A stretch of DNA of 39,774 bases from Gammaproteobacteria bacterium (GCA_030065815.1 JASJCU010000020.1:1-39774), one strand, 5' to 3'. Positions 1-10,245 are shown, numbered from the stretch's first letter. The notes: generated by a model from the letters alone, not told the origin. Made by a program: numbers and translations.

Positions 1-835
<835 letters not shown>

Positions 836-836
<1 letters not shown>

Positions 837-2572
837 CAGGCCAGCTCCCGGTCCGAGGACAGGTGCGGCGACAGGTGCATCTCGTGATGGCCCTTGCCGG
901 CCTCGATCATCGGGTACACGTTCTCGGACGGGTCGACGATGATGTCCATGAACACCACGCGATCCTTCATGCCAAAGGCCTCGCGGTAGGCGGCCTCGAG
1001 ATCGCCGGGCCTGTCGATGCGCATGCCGACGTGGCCGAAGCTCTCGGCGAGCTTGGTGAAATCGGGCAGCGCATCGACGTATGAGTGCGAATAGCGGCCA
1101 TCGTAAAAGAACTCCTGCCACTGCCTGACCATGCCCATGTAGCCATTGTTCAGCAGCACGACCTTGACCGGCAGGTCGTACTGTTTGCAGGTCGCGAGCT
1201 CCTGGATGCACATCTGGATGCTGGCCTCACCGGTCACGCACGCGACCGTCGCGTCCGGGAACGCCTGCTGCACACCCATCGCGGCCGGCAGACCGAAGCC
1301 CATCGTGCCGAGGCCGCCGGAGTTGATCCAGCGGCGCGGCTTCTCGAACGGGTAGAACTGCGCCGCGAACATCTGGTGCTGACCGACGTCCGAGGTCAGG
1401 TAGAAGTCGTCGTCCTTGGTGACCTGGTACAGCTTCTCGACCGCATACTGCGGTTTGATGGCGTCACCGTTCTGCTCGTAGCGCAGGCACTCGAGCTTGC
1501 GCCAGCCGTTGATGCGCTCCCACCAGGCCTTGATGTTGTCGGCGAGCCGTTCCTTACGCGGGTGCTCGCGCAGCACGCGCAGCATGTCGTCGAGGACGCT
1601 GCTGACCTGGCCGACGATCGGCACGTCGACGCGTACCGTCTTCGAGATCGATGCCGGGTCGACATCGACGTGGATGATGCGCGCGTTGGGGCAGAAATGC
1701 GCGATCTTGCCGGTCACGCGATCGTCGAAGCGCGCGCCGATGGCGATCAGCACGTCGGTCTCGTGCATCGCCATGTTGGCCTCGTAGGTGCCGTGCATGC
1801 CGAGCATACCGATGAACTGCGGATCGCTGGCCGGGTAGGCGCCCAGGCCCATCAGCGTGTTGGTGACCGGGAACCCGGTCTCGCGGACCAATGCGGTCAG
1901 CTGTTCGGAGGCATCACCGAGCACCACGCCGCCACCGGTGTAGATCACCGGCCGCTCGGCCTCGAGCATCATGTCGACGGCCTTGCGAATTTGCCCGAGA
2001 TGGCCCTTTTCGACCGGGTTGTACGAGCGCATCTCGATCGTCTCGGGATAGTGGTACGGGATGCGCACATTCGGGTCGGTGACGTCCTTCGGGATGTCGA
2101 CGACGACCGGACCGGGCCGACCCGACGACGCGATGTAGAACGCCTTTCTGATCGTGTCGGCGATGTCCTCGACGCGCTTGATCAGGAAGTTGTGCTTGAC
2201 GCACGGCCGCGTGATGCCGACCGTGTCGACCTCCTGGAAGGCATCGGAGCCGATCACCGGTGTCGGCACCTGGCCGGTCAGGATGACCATCGGGATGGAG
2301 TCCATGTACGCGGTCGCGATGCCGGTCACGGCATTGGTCGCGCCCGGGCCCGACGTGACCAACACGACACCGACCTTGCCGGTCGCGCGCGCGTAGCCGT
2401 CGGCGGCGTGGGTCGCGGCCTGCTCGTGGCGTACCAGGATGTGGCGCACGTCTTCCTGCCGGAAGATGGCATCGTAAATGTGCAGCACGGCGCCGCCCGG
2501 GTAGCCCCAGACGTATTCGACACCCTCGTCTTTCAGTGCCTGAACGACGATCTCGGCACCACTGAGTTCCAC
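836..2572 (-). CDS. ilvI: Acetolactate synthase large (catalytic) subunit
   Basis: This thiamine diphosphate enzyme condenses two pyruvates, or pyruvate with 2-ketobutyrate, into the first branched-chain precursor. The protein of about 578 residues has the three TPP-enzyme domains in order: an N-terminal PYR domain with the catalytic glutamate in HEQAATHAADGYARATG, a central FAD-type domain, and a C-terminal PP domain with LLNNGYMGMVRQWQEFF. The metal/TPP motif reads GEAS where GDGS is classical. I chose the GTG at 2572 because GGAGGT lies 7 bases upstream and the protein then starts VELSGAEIVVQALKDEGVEY, as in relatives; an in-frame ATG at 2623 would add 17 residues without a visible ribosome binding site. 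First gene of the ilv operon. Confidence 0.95.
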
Positions 2573-2655
2573 CTTGATGACCTCCGAAACCTGGAATAAC
2601 CTCGTCGCCGTCACGTTACGCACACGCGCGGGAGCAGGCTCTATAGGAACAGGCC

Positions 2656-2684
2656 AAACTACTAATATTGGCCATTAAGGTCAA
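2656..2684 (-). promoter_or_regulatory. Possible ilv operon promoter (weak)
   Basis: In the 157-base gap between ilvI and the divergent DUF4124-like gene, the minus strand has TTGACC at 2684-2679 and, 17 bases on, TAGTTT at 2661-2656. The -35 is good and the -10 is poor. No leader peptide rich in branched-chain codons and no T-box is visible. Confidence 0.2.
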
Positions 2685-2729
2685 TAGCCGACCGGCCGAA
2701 AACCTCAACAAGCCGCCAAGGACCTAACC

Positions 2730-3179
2730 ATGTCGCCGAGAAACCTGTTGCCATTGCTGATCCTCGTCGCCGCCCCGGCGCTCGCCGCCAAGGGCTACCA
2801 CCTGTGGTACGACGAGAACGGCCAGGCCGTGTATTCGCAGTTCGCCCCCGGCGAGGGCCGCGAGAGCCGGATCATCCAGGGACCGCCGCCGCCTGCCGAG
2901 CCGCCCGAGGTGGCACAGCAGCGCCTGCAGGAGCAGTTGCAGCAGTTCGAGGACAACCGCGAAGACGAACAGCTGGCCGCCGAAAAGACCGCGACTGCCG
3001 CGGCCGAGGCCGGCGTCAAGCGCCAGCGCTGCGACGCGGCACGCAAGAACCTGACGCTGCTCAACGGCCCGGCCCGACAGCTGTTCCAGACCGCCGACGG
3101 CATCCGCCGCCTGACCCCGGAAGAGCGCCAGGCCAAGCGCGACGAGATGCAGAAGATCATCGATACGGACTGCAAGTAA
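2730..3179 (+). CDS. Exported DUF4124-like protein with coiled-coil middle
   Basis: A 149-residue protein with a signal peptide (MSPRNLLPLLILVAAPALAA, cleavage after about residue 20). It is followed by YHLWYDENGQAVYSQFAPG, which resembles the short beta-strand segment of DUF4124 proteins (Y.W.DenG.v.ysd.pP). A proline patch (about 52-60) leads to a glutamine/glutamate-rich helix (about 63-105), then a cysteine-containing tail with CDAARKNL and a final DC. The ATG has AAGGA seven bases upstream. Periplasmic location is inferred from the signal peptide; no function is known. It is transcribed away from the ilv operon and towards rmuC. Confidence 0.8.
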   Translation: MSPRNLLPLLILVAAPALAAKGYHLWYDENGQAVYSQFAPGEGRESRIIQGPPPPAEPPEVAQQRLQEQLQQFEDNREDEQLAAEKTATAAAEAGVKRQRCDAARKNLTLLNGPARQLFQTADGIRRLTPEERQAKRDEMQKIIDTDCK

Positions 3180-3189
3180 TCCGCGCACC

Positions 3190-3360
3190 GAGTCTCGGGA
3201 CGCAAAGCCCTCGAAGACGCAAAGGACGCAAAGGCCCTTGTTGCGTTGAACGACGGTACGCGGCGCCGTGACGGCGGGTGACCCACTAGCAGGCAGAGAT
3301 GACGCAGCAATCACTTGGATTTCTTTGCGATCTTCGCGCCTTTGCGTCCTGAGTCTCGGC
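3190..3360. repeat. Intergenic inverted repeat pair, GACGCAAAG family
   Basis: The gap between the convergent DUF4124-like gene and rmuC contains two related arms in opposite orientation. The left arm (3190-3234, plus) contains GGACGCAAAG, then CGAAGA, then two more CGCAAAGG units. The right arm (3317-3360, read on minus) contains AGGACGCAAAG, GCGCGAAGAT and CGCAAAGAAA. The arms can be aligned over about 35 bases with one-base indels. Similar CGCAAAGG tracts recur, as I recall, in intergenic regions of many proteobacteria. Lying between converging genes, the folded transcript could act as a bidirectional terminator or mRNA end stabiliser; that is inference. Confidence 0.75.
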
Positions 3361-3367
3361 GCCCGAA

Positions 3368-4882
3368 CTACACGGGCTCCGATCCGGCCGCAGTTCCCCC
3401 CGGCAACGCGGCGATCTCCTCGCCCACCTCCGGCTGCGGCAGCTCGACCGCGTCGATGTCGTGGAAGCGCGCGGTGATCTTCTTTGCCGACGTGTTGACC
3501 TGCGCGACGTCGTCGTGGGCCTGGCGGATATGCGTCGCCAGCCGGTCCATGCGCTGCTGAAACCGCCCGAAATCGGCCGACAGCTTGCGCAGGTGGTCCT
3601 GGATGATGTGCACCTGCTTGCGCGTCGCGTCGTCCTTGAGCACCGCCCTCGCGGTCGTCAGCACGGCCATCAGCGTGGTCGGCGAGACCAGCCATACGCG
3701 CGCCCGCTGCGCCTCGTCGACCAGCTCGGGGAAATGCGCGTGGATCTCGGCGAAGATCGCCTCGGCCGGCAGGAACATCACGGCGCCGTCGGCGGTCTCG
3801 CCCGGTACCAGGTATTTTTCGGCGATATCGCGGATATGCCGGCGGATGTCGTGGCGGAACTGGCGCGCCGCGCGCGCCCGGTCGGTCTCGGACAGCTCGC
3901 CGTCGCTCATCTGCCGGAAGCTCTCGAGCGGGAACTTGGCGTCGATCGGCACGTTGCCGGTCGGCTCCGGCAGCGTCAACAGGCAATCCACGCGGGTGCC
4001 GGTGCTCAGCGTGTGCTGCAGCGCGAAGCTGTCCTCGGGCATGATGTTGCGCACCAGGCCGGCCAGCTGTACCTCGCCGAACGCACCGCGTGAGCGCTTG
4101 TCGGTCAGCACCTGCTGCAGGCTGACGACATTGCTCGACAGCTCGGTGATGCGTTTCTGCGCCTCGTCGATACGGCTGAGGTGCTCGAGCACGCGGACGA
4201 AGGTCTCGGTGGTCTTCTCGAAGCCCTCGGCGAGGCGCTTCTCGACCTGGCCGCTGATCTCCTGCAGACGACCGTCGGTGGTCCGTGTCAGGCCCTCGAC
4301 ACGCTTGCCGAGCTCCTCGGACGACAGCCGGAACGCGTCGCTGACCTGCCGCGCCATCGCCGTCATGCCGCTGGTCAACGCCTCCTGCTGGCCCTTGAGG
4401 GCCTCGCGCTGGTGTTGCTCGGCGGCCGCGCGATGGCCGGTCAGCGCCGCCTCCAGCGCGGCCCTGAGTTCCGTCGACTCGCGCTGCTGCGCCAGCCGAC
4501 CGCCGGCGAGGCTGTCGGCGACCGCGCGCCGCTGCGTCTCGAGGCGCTCGCCGAGCTCGGCCTTGAGCCCCGCCGAGTCCTCGAGGACCTGGCGCTGCAG
4601 CCCCGCCAGGCGCTGGTCGACCAGGTCCTGCAGGCGCATCAGGCCGGCGTTCAACGACTCCTGCACATGCTGCCGGCTGTCGGCGATATCGTCGCCGAGG
4701 TCGTCGCGGATCTCGCGCAACACCGCGCGCTGATCGCCGAGGCGCTCGCGCAGCTGGCGCCGCAGGCCGGCGACGTAGAGCCACAGGCCCGCTAGCAACA
4801 GCACGCACAGGGTCAGCAGCAACGGCTCGGCCAGGCCCAGGTCGCGGTCGATGACTGCGAAAAAATTTTCAGCCCTTTCCAT
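3368..4882 (-). CDS. rmuC: RmuC family DNA recombination protein
   Basis: RmuC proteins limit inversions at short inverted repeats in E. coli and have a restriction-endonuclease-like fold. The 504-residue protein has an N-terminal membrane anchor (about residues 18-36, LLLTLCVLLLAGLWLYVAG), a long coiled coil (about 38-250), then the conserved RmuC domain with GAFGEVQLAGLVRNIMPE, the IDAKFPLESF core (acidic/lysine catalytic-type residues) and VWLVSPTTLMAVL. The length fits the family. The ATG at 4882 lies 58 bases from the divergent mtaB start, so the two share a short regulatory region. Confidence 0.93.
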   Translation of the reverse strand: MERAENFFAVIDRDLGLAEPLLLTLCVLLLAGLWLYVAGLRRQLRERLGDQRAVLREIRDDLGDDIADSRQHVQESLNAGLMRLQDLVDQRLAGLQRQVLEDSAGLKAELGERLETQRRAVADSLAGGRLAQQRESTELRAALEAALTGHRAAAEQHQREALKGQQEALTSGMTAMARQVSDAFRLSSEELGKRVEGLTRTTDGRLQEISGQVEKRLAEGFEKTTETFVRVLEHLSRIDEAQKRITELSSNVVSLQQVLTDKRSRGAFGEVQLAGLVRNIMPEDSFALQHTLSTGTRVDCLLTLPEPTGNVPIDAKFPLESFRQMSDGELSETDRARAARQFRHDIRRHIRDIAEKYLVPGETADGAVMFLPAEAIFAEIHAHFPELVDEAQRARVWLVSPTTLMAVLTTARAVLKDDATRKQVHIIQDHLRKLSADFGRFQQRMDRLATHIRQAHDDVAQVNTSAKKITARFHDIDAVELPQPEVGEEIAALPGGTAAGSEPV

Positions 4883-4940
4883 GCGTTAGGCGGTAAACTG
4901 CGCAACCCGATTTAACTGATCAAGCTAGCACAGATCGACG

Positions 4941-6230
4941 ATGCGTGTATTCCTCCAGGCCCTGGGCTGCCGCCTCAACGAGGCCGAGATCGAGACGTGG
5001 TCGCGGGACTGCCGGGCGCGCGGCTACCGCCTCGCCGACGCCGCGGAGCGCGCCGACCTCGTCGTCATCAACACCTGTGCCGTAACCACCGAGTCGGTGC
5101 GCAAGTCGCGCCAGCTGATCCGCCGTGCCCAGCGCGCCAACCCGCACGCCAAGCTGGTCGTCAGCGGCTGTTACGCATCGCTGCCGGCCGACCGCGACGG
5201 CGAGCAGCTCGGCGCCGAGCTGGGTGTCGACCTGGTCGTACCGAACAGCGACAAGGACCGCCTGATCGGCATCGCCGCCGAGCGCCTCGATCTGCCGGTG
5301 ATGCCAGAGCTGGCGACCGAACCGGGCGAGAACGCGCTGCTCGCACGCGGACGCCACCGCGCGTTCGTCAAGGTGCAGGACGGCTGCCGTTACCGCTGCG
5401 CGTTCTGCGTCGTGACCCAGGCACGCGGCGACGAGCGCAGCCGGCCGGTCGCCGACGTCGTCGACGAGGTCCGCCGCCTGCACGCCGATGGCGTCAACGA
5501 GGTCGTACTGGCCGGCGTGCACCTCGGCGGCTACGGCAGCGAGCGCGCCAGCGACCTGCGGTCACTGATCACGGCCGTGCTCGCCGATACCGACATGCCG
5601 CGTGTACGGCTCGGCTCGCTCGAACCCTGGGAGCTGCCCGACGGCTTCTGGAGGCTGTTCGACAACCCACGGCTGATGCCGCACCTGCACCTGCCGATCC
5701 AGAGCGGCGCCGACAGCGTGCTGCGGCGCATGTCGCGGCGCTGCCGCAGCGCCGAATTCCGTGCCCTGGTCGACGCGGCGCGCGCGACGGTCGCCGACTT
5801 CAACGTCACGACCGACATCATCGTGGGCTTCCCCGGCGAGAGCGACGCCGAGTGGGCCGAGACCATGGCGTTCGCCGACGACCTGGCGTTCGGCCACGTC
5901 CACGTCTTCGCCTATTCGCCGCGCAGCGGCACCAAGGCCGCCGCCATGCCCGGGCAGGTCGACCGCGAGGTCAAGCGCGCACGCAGCCGGCAGCTGCACA
6001 CGCTGGCCGCGCACAGCCGCCGTGCCGTGCTGTCGGGATTCGTCGACCGGACATTCGATGTGCTCGTCGAGCAACGGCTCGACAACGGCCAGTGGTCGGG
6101 CTACACACCCAATTTCCTACGCGTCGAGTTGACCGCCGACAGCGTCGACGCCGCCGCGAACCGGGTCGTCACGGTTCACACGACGGCTGTCAGCGACGAC
6201 GGCGGGCGCCTGCTCGCAATGCCCGCCTGA
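4941..6230 (+). CDS. mtaB: tRNA t6A37 methylthiotransferase MtaB
   Basis: This radical-SAM enzyme adds a methylthio group to N6-threonylcarbamoyladenosine-37 of ANN-decoding tRNAs. The 429-residue protein has an N-terminal MTTase (UPF0004) domain with cluster cysteines C10 (LGCRLN), C46 (NTCAVT) and C77 (SGCYA), the radical-SAM motif C149-C153-C156 (CRYRCAFC), the conserved LHLPIQSGAD and TTDIIVGFPGE segments, and a C-terminal TRAM-like region from about residue 365. The absence of a second long insertion and the motif set favour MtaB over MiaB or RimO. The start at 4941 gives the canonical MRVFLQALGCRLN beginning. Confidence 0.92.
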   Translation: MRVFLQALGCRLNEAEIETWSRDCRARGYRLADAAERADLVVINTCAVTTESVRKSRQLIRRAQRANPHAKLVVSGCYASLPADRDGEQLGAELGVDLVVPNSDKDRLIGIAAERLDLPVMPELATEPGENALLARGRHRAFVKVQDGCRYRCAFCVVTQARGDERSRPVADVVDEVRRLHADGVNEVVLAGVHLGGYGSERASDLRSLITAVLADTDMPRVRLGSLEPWELPDGFWRLFDNPRLMPHLHLPIQSGADSVLRRMSRRCRSAEFRALVDAARATVADFNVTTDIIVGFPGESDAEWAETMAFADDLAFGHVHVFAYSPRSGTKAAAMPGQVDREVKRARSRQLHTLAAHSRRAVLSGFVDRTFDVLVEQRLDNGQWSGYTPNFLRVELTADSVDAAANRVVTVHTTAVSDDGGRLLAMPA

Positions 6231-6247
6231 CCACGCCGTGTGTTCGC

Positions 6248-7021
6248 TCAGCGCGCCAGGAAGGTCCGGATAGCGGTCCAGTAGGCCGGGTGCCCGGAGA
6301 TGCCGTTGTGACCGCTGCCGTGGATCTCGACGCGGTTGACGAGCTCCGCCGGCAGCGCGTCGGCGAGCCGCTGCGCATGCTCGGGCGGGATCAGCCCGTC
6401 GTTCTGCGCGACCAGCAGAAGTACCGGCGCGGCCACGTCGGCGGCGTAGGCGACGCTCTCGTAGCGGTCCTTGAGCATCAGCCGCACCGGGTAGACCGGG
6501 TAGTGACGCTCGGCCAGCGCCAGCACGCTGTCGTGCGGCGTCACCAGCACCAGCCGGTGCACCGGCCGCTGGCTGGCGAGGTAGACGGCGATGCCACTGC
6601 CGAGGCTGCGCCCGACCACGGCGATGCGGGCGTGGCGCTCGGCCAGCCGATCGAACAGGGCCAGCGCGTCGGCGAACAACGCCGCCTCACTCGGACTGCC
6701 ACTGCTGCCGCCGTAGCCGCGGTAGTTGACCAGGTAGGCCGTGGCATCCGGCAGATGCTGCCGAAAGTCGCCGGCGTTGTAGTAGACGTCTTCGGCATTG
6801 CCGCCGAAATACAGCACCGCGGCTTCCGGCTCGGACCCAACGACGGTCCAGACCTTGAGCTGCGCGCCGTCGACGTCGACCCATTCGACCGGTACGTCTC
6901 GCGACGGGTTCTCGCCGACCGGCATGTACAGAAACGCGCGCTGCGCGAGATACAGCACGGCGCCGAAGCCGACGTAGGTGAGCACGGCGATCTTCAGCGC
7001 CCAGAGCATACGGTCACGCAT
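6248..7021 (-). CDS. Membrane-anchored alpha/beta hydrolase (BEM46/ABHD13-like)
   Basis: A 257-residue serine hydrolase-fold protein. One N-terminal membrane segment (about residues 5-27) is followed by the hydrolase domain: oxyanion region YFGGNAEDV, NYRGYGGSSG, nucleophile elbow GRSLGSG (GxSxG), the acid in AQNDGLIPP and histidine in GSGHNGI. This layout matches the BEM46/ABHD13 group of predicted membrane-attached hydrolases with unknown substrate. It is convergent with mtaB (17 bases between stops) and follows xthA on the same strand with a 27-base gap. Fold and catalytic triad are well supported; the substrate cannot be inferred. Confidence 0.88.
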   Translation of the reverse strand: MRDRMLWALKIAVLTYVGFGAVLYLAQRAFLYMPVGENPSRDVPVEWVDVDGAQLKVWTVVGSEPEAAVLYFGGNAEDVYYNAGDFRQHLPDATAYLVNYRGYGGSSGSPSEAALFADALALFDRLAERHARIAVVGRSLGSGIAVYLASQRPVHRLVLVTPHDSVLALAERHYPVYPVRLMLKDRYESVAYAADVAAPVLLLVAQNDGLIPPEHAQRLADALPAELVNRVEIHGSGHNGISGHPAYWTAIRTFLAR

Positions 7022-7048
7022 GTCCGCAGCGGGTCATCAGCGACACGC

Positions 7049-7861
7049 TCAGTCGAAATCGACCCATACCGGGCAATGGTCGGACGGCTTGTCCATCGCG
7101 CGGATGTCGTACGCGATGCCGGCACCGCTGACCCGCTGCTGCAGCGCCGTGGTCGCCAGCAGCAGGTCGATACGCAGCCCGCGCTTGGGTTCGCGCTCGA
7201 AACCGCGGCTGCGGTAGTCGAACCAGCTGAAACGGTCGTCGACCTCCGGATTGCGCACCCGGAACGTGTCGGCCAGGCCCCAGTCCATCAGGCGCGCCAG
7301 CCACTCGCGCTCCTCGGGCAGGAAGCTGCACTTGCCACTCTTCAGCCAGCGCTTGGCGTTGTCGGCACCGATCCCGATATCCAGGTCGAGCGGCGCGACA
7401 TTCATGTCGCCGATCACCATCAGGTTCTGGTCCGGCGCGTAGCGCTCGGCGAGCATCGCGTTGAGCTCGGCATAGAAGCGCTCCTTGTGCGGAAACTTGA
7501 CCGGGTGATCGCGACTCTCGCCCTGCGGGAAGTAGCCGTTCAACACCGTCAGCGACTGCTCGCCGAACGGGTAGGTCGCGGCGATAAGGCGTCGCTGCGA
7601 CTCGCCGTCGTCGCCGGGCAGGCCATAGTCCACGGCCAGCGGCGGCGCCTTGGACAACAGCGCGACGCCGTAGTGGCCCTTCTGGCCATAGAACGCGACG
7701 TGATAGCCGAGACCCTCGATCAGCGCGCGCGGGAAGTCCGGGTCCTGCACCTTGGTCTCCTGCAGGCCGATGACGTCGGGGTCGTAGCGGTCACGCAGGG
7801 CCTCGAGCTGGTGCGGACGGGCACGGATGCCGTTTATGTTGAACGAGACGACGCGTGTCAT
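7049..7861 (-). CDS. xthA: Exodeoxyribonuclease III
   Basis: XthA is the major AP endonuclease and 3' repair exonuclease of base-excision repair. The 270-residue protein matches the E. coli ExoIII subfamily from the first residues ([19 protein letters not shown]), with the catalytic glutamate in GLQETK (about 35), [10 protein letters not shown], the D/N pair in [29 protein letters not shown] and the final DH in KPSDHCPVW. Length is as expected. Its ATG overlaps the stop of the small upstream gene in the sequence ATGA, so the two are likely co-translated. Confidence 0.95.
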   Translation of the reverse strand: MTRVVSFNINGIRARPHQLEALRDRYDPDVIGLQETKVQDPDFPRALIEGLGYHVAFYGQKGHYGVALLSKAPPLAVDYGLPGDDGESQRRLIAATYPFGEQSLTVLNGYFPQGESRDHPVKFPHKERFYAELNAMLAERYAPDQNLMVIGDMNVAPLDLDIGIGADNAKRWLKSGKCSFLPEEREWLARLMDWGLADTFRVRNPEVDDRFSWFDYRSRGFEREPKRGLRIDLLLATTALQQRVSGAGIAYDIRAMDKPSDHCPVWVDFD

Positions 7862-8175
7862 GTCGCGTGGGTTCCTGTGATTTCGAGGGTTTCGTCGCTG
7901 CCGCGCGTCTCGCCGTGGCGGTACGCCCTGCCCCAGGGCAGCGCCAGGTGCGCGGCGAGCTGTGCCGCGTCGTCGGGGCGGCGCCCGGCAAGGCGTTCGC
8001 CGTGCCCCAGGCGTCGCAGCGCCAGCACCATGCCGTTGGCGTAACCGCGGTTGTACCAGAGCTGCTGGTCGCCGGGCGTGTCCAGGAAACCGGCGCTGTC
8101 GTCTCTGAGCCGGTCGACCAGGTCGAGCAGCTGGGTCAGCAGCGCGTCCGGCAGCGCGGCGGGTGTCTCGCTCAT
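7858..8175 (-). CDS. Small conserved-looking protein coupled to xthA (unknown function)
   Basis: A 105-residue acidic/leucine-rich protein starting [20 protein letters not shown]. No signal peptide or membrane segment. The middle has [21 protein letters not shown], which suggests a helical core; I do not recognise the family. The ATG at 8175 is preferred over further upstream options because it begins a coherent soluble protein; the upstream extension is basic and low in structure. The stop overlaps the xthA start by four bases (ATGA), so it is the first gene of a short xthA operon. Its G/C third-position bias is like that of neighbours, supporting coding status. Confidence 0.7.
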   Translation of the reverse strand: MSETPAALPDALLTQLLDLVDRLRDDSAGFLDTPGDQQLWYNRGYANGMVLALRRLGHGERLAGRRPDDAAQLAAHLALPWGRAYRHGETRGSDETLEITGTHAT

Positions 8176-8265
8176 AGTAAACTGTGCGCAGCGGCGTTGG
8201 CGCGACAGCCTAGCAGCTGACCCGCACACGAACCACCCACCGAGCCACGGCGCAGAAGGGAGCCG

Positions 8266-8586
8266 ATGAGCACTGCGAGACTCAAGGACATCGGCGGCCT
8301 GCGCATCGTACTGATTGTGCTGAGCCTGCTCAGTCTGCCGATGGTGCTGTTCGCCGACATGGAACCCGAAGGCATCGGCGTTTTGACCGCCTACATCATC
8401 CCGTCCGTGATCGTGCTCTTCTTCTTCGTACTGATGCTCGATGCACTGATGAACCGGGTGTTCATGATCGAGCAGCCGCCGGAGGTTCAGTCAGTCAAAC
8501 GCCTGCGCATGTGGCTGGATCTGGCGACGGGCGGCGCCTTGCTGCTAGTCTGGGGCACTTTCTTCCGCACCCTGCTGCAGCCGTAA
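8266..8586 (+). CDS. Small membrane protein, about three transmembrane segments
   Basis: A 106-residue hydrophobic protein. Predicted membrane helices lie at about residues 13-31 (IVLIVLSLLSLPMVLFA), 38-61 (GVLTAYIIPSVIVLFFFVLMLDAL) and 86-101 (ATGGALLLVWGTFFRTL), with a charged loop containing IEQPPEVQSVKRLRMW between the last two. AAGGGA lies about 7 bases before the ATG at 8266. It converges on phoU with only 9 bases between the stop codons. I do not recognise the family; an inner-membrane location is inferred from the hydrophobic segments. Confidence 0.75.
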   Translation: MSTARLKDIGGLRIVLIVLSLLSLPMVLFADMEPEGIGVLTAYIIPSVIVLFFFVLMLDALMNRVFMIEQPPEVQSVKRLRMWLDLATGGALLLVWGTFFRTLLQP

Positions 8587-8595
8587 CGCGCAGAC

Positions 8596-9303
8596 TCAGC
8601 CTGCTTCGAGGCTCATCACGTTGACGTGGCGTACGTCCTTGCCGGTGACCGAGTAGATCAGGTTGCGCGCGATGCTGAACGCATGATCGGCGACCCGCTC
8701 CATGGTCTTGACACCGAGTGTCGCCTCGATGACCCAGCGGATATTGCGCGGGTCTTCCATGATGAAGGTCGCGAGCCGGCGCAACGCCGCCTTGAACCGC
8801 TCCTCGATCTCCTTGCTGTCCAACGCGACCTGGACCGCGAGTCCGACGTCCTCCGACTCCAACGCATCGAGCGCGCGCCGCAGCAGCGCCACGGCCATTT
8901 CGGACATGCGCGCGACGTCGTCGAGGATCGCGCATTCGCGCACGGTCGGCTGGTAGTCGTAGAGCCCCTCGGCGATGTCGGCGAGCCGAACCGCCTCGCC
9001 GCCGATGCGCTCGAGATCGTAGACCGCGCGCGACAGCGTCAGCACGAAGCGCAGGTCGCGTGCGACCGGCTGGTGGATCGCGTACAGGCCGGCATTGGCC
9101 TGCAGCGCGTCGATATCGAGGTCGCGCACCCGGCGGTGGTCATGGATGACCTTGCGCGCCTTCGCGACATCGCAGGTCGACAGTGCGTCGGCGGCGAGCA
9201 CGACCTGGTCGATGACCCGCCGCCCCATCTCGAGGACCAGCGTGCGAAACTTGCCGAGGTCGCCGTCGAAGCGCGACAGTGTATGGCCTCCGCTCACACT
9301 CAT
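8596..9303 (-). CDS. phoU: Phosphate signalling protein PhoU
   Basis: PhoU sits between the Pst transporter and the PhoR kinase and keeps the Pho response off when phosphate is plentiful. The 235-residue protein has the two repeated three-helix PhoU bundles with the metal-site signatures DLRFVLTLSRAVYDLERIGGEAV and RNIRWVIEATLGVKTMERVADHAFSIAR (E/D..ER.aD motifs). I chose the ATG at 9303 (MSVSGGHTLSRFD); a GTG at 9321 would add six residues, and neither has a strong ribosome binding site. Last gene of the pst operon, 40 bases after pstB. Confidence 0.95.
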   Translation of the reverse strand: MSVSGGHTLSRFDGDLGKFRTLVLEMGRRVIDQVVLAADALSTCDVAKARKVIHDHRRVRDLDIDALQANAGLYAIHQPVARDLRFVLTLSRAVYDLERIGGEAVRLADIAEGLYDYQPTVRECAILDDVARMSEMAVALLRRALDALESEDVGLAVQVALDSKEIEERFKAALRRLATFIMEDPRNIRWVIEATLGVKTMERVADHAFSIARNLIYSVTGKDVRHVNVMSLEAG

Positions 9304-9343
9304 CGGGTCTTGCCGCGTCACCGGATCGGCCCGGTTGGCGGGA

Positions 9344-10219
9344 TCAGCCGAAACGACCCGTGATGTAGTCCTCGGTCAGCTTGTGGCTCGGGTTGGTGAA
9401 GATCTGCGTCGTCTCGCCGACCTCGACGAGGTGGCCGAGGTGGAAGTACGCGGTACGCTGCGACACGCGCGCCGCCTGCTGCATCGAGTGCGTGACGATC
9501 GCGATCGTGTAGTTCTCGCGCAGCTCGTCGATCAGCTCCTCGACCTTGGCCGTCGCGATCGGGTCGAGCGCCGAACACGGCTCATCCATCAGGATCACCT
9601 CGGGCTCGACCGCGATGGTGCGCGCGATGCAAAGTCGCTGCTGCTGACCGCCGGAAAGCCCGGTGCCCGGCTGGTCCAGCCGGTCCTTGACCTCTTCCCA
9701 CAGGCCTGCCTTGGTCAGGCTGCGTTCGACGACCTCGTCGAGGTCGGCGCGGCCGGTCGCCAGCCCATGGATGCGCGGCCCGTAGGCGATGTTGTCGTAG
9801 ATCGACTTCGGAAACGGGTTCGGCTTCTGGAACACCATGCCGACCTGCGCGCGCAAAGGCACGACGTCGAGTCTCTTGTCGTAGATATCCTGGTCGTCGA
9901 GCTTGATCTCGCCGGTCACGCGACAGATTTCTATCGTGTCGTTCATCCGGTTGAGGCAGCGCAGGAAGGTCGATTTGCCGCAGCCCGACGGGCCGATCAT
10001 CGCGATCACCTCGTTCTCGGCGATATCGAGGTCGACGTGCTTGATCGCGTGCTTGTCGCCGTAGTAGACGTTGACGTCGCTACAGGTCATGCGCGGATCG
10101 CCGACGCGGACGTTGCCGACGGTCCTGAAATCGTCGTCCAGCGGACGTGAACCTGCGTCGCTGGTCGCACCGATTTCCGGTACGTCGACATCGGCCGCGG
10201 CAGTGTTGGCAGTCGTCAT
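9344..10219 (-). CDS. pstB: Phosphate ABC transporter ATP-binding protein
   Basis: PstB powers phosphate uptake through PstCA. The 291-residue protein has Walker [10 protein letters not shown], the Q-loop [17 protein letters not shown] (diagnostic for PstB), the signature [14 protein letters not shown], Walker [14 protein letters not shown] and the H-loop IVTHSM. The ATG at 10219 has GAGGA seven bases upstream. The first 40 or so residues, before the conserved [17 protein letters not shown], are a non-conserved alanine/aspartate-rich extension that is longer than in E. coli PstB. Confidence 0.96.
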   Translation of the reverse strand: MTTANTAAADVDVPEIGATSDAGSRPLDDDFRTVGNVRVGDPRMTCSDVNVYYGDKHAIKHVDLDIAENEVIAMIGPSGCGKSTFLRCLNRMNDTIEICRVTGEIKLDDQDIYDKRLDVVPLRAQVGMVFQKPNPFPKSIYDNIAYGPRIHGLATGRADLDEVVERSLTKAGLWEEVKDRLDQPGTGLSGGQQQRLCIARTIAVEPEVILMDEPCSALDPIATAKVEELIDELRENYTIAIVTHSMQQAARVSQRTAYFHLGHLVEVGETTQIFTNPSHKLTEDYITGRFG

Positions 10220-10245
10220 GGTCTGTTCCTCTTCATCCACCGTTG

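Noticed and set aside
4997-8044. A plus-strand open frame of about 1000 codons running through mtaB, the hydrolase and xthA
   Set aside because: It is antisense or out of frame to three well-supported genes, is dominated by Arg/Ala/Pro, and has no recognisable domain; long shadow frames are expected at this G+C.
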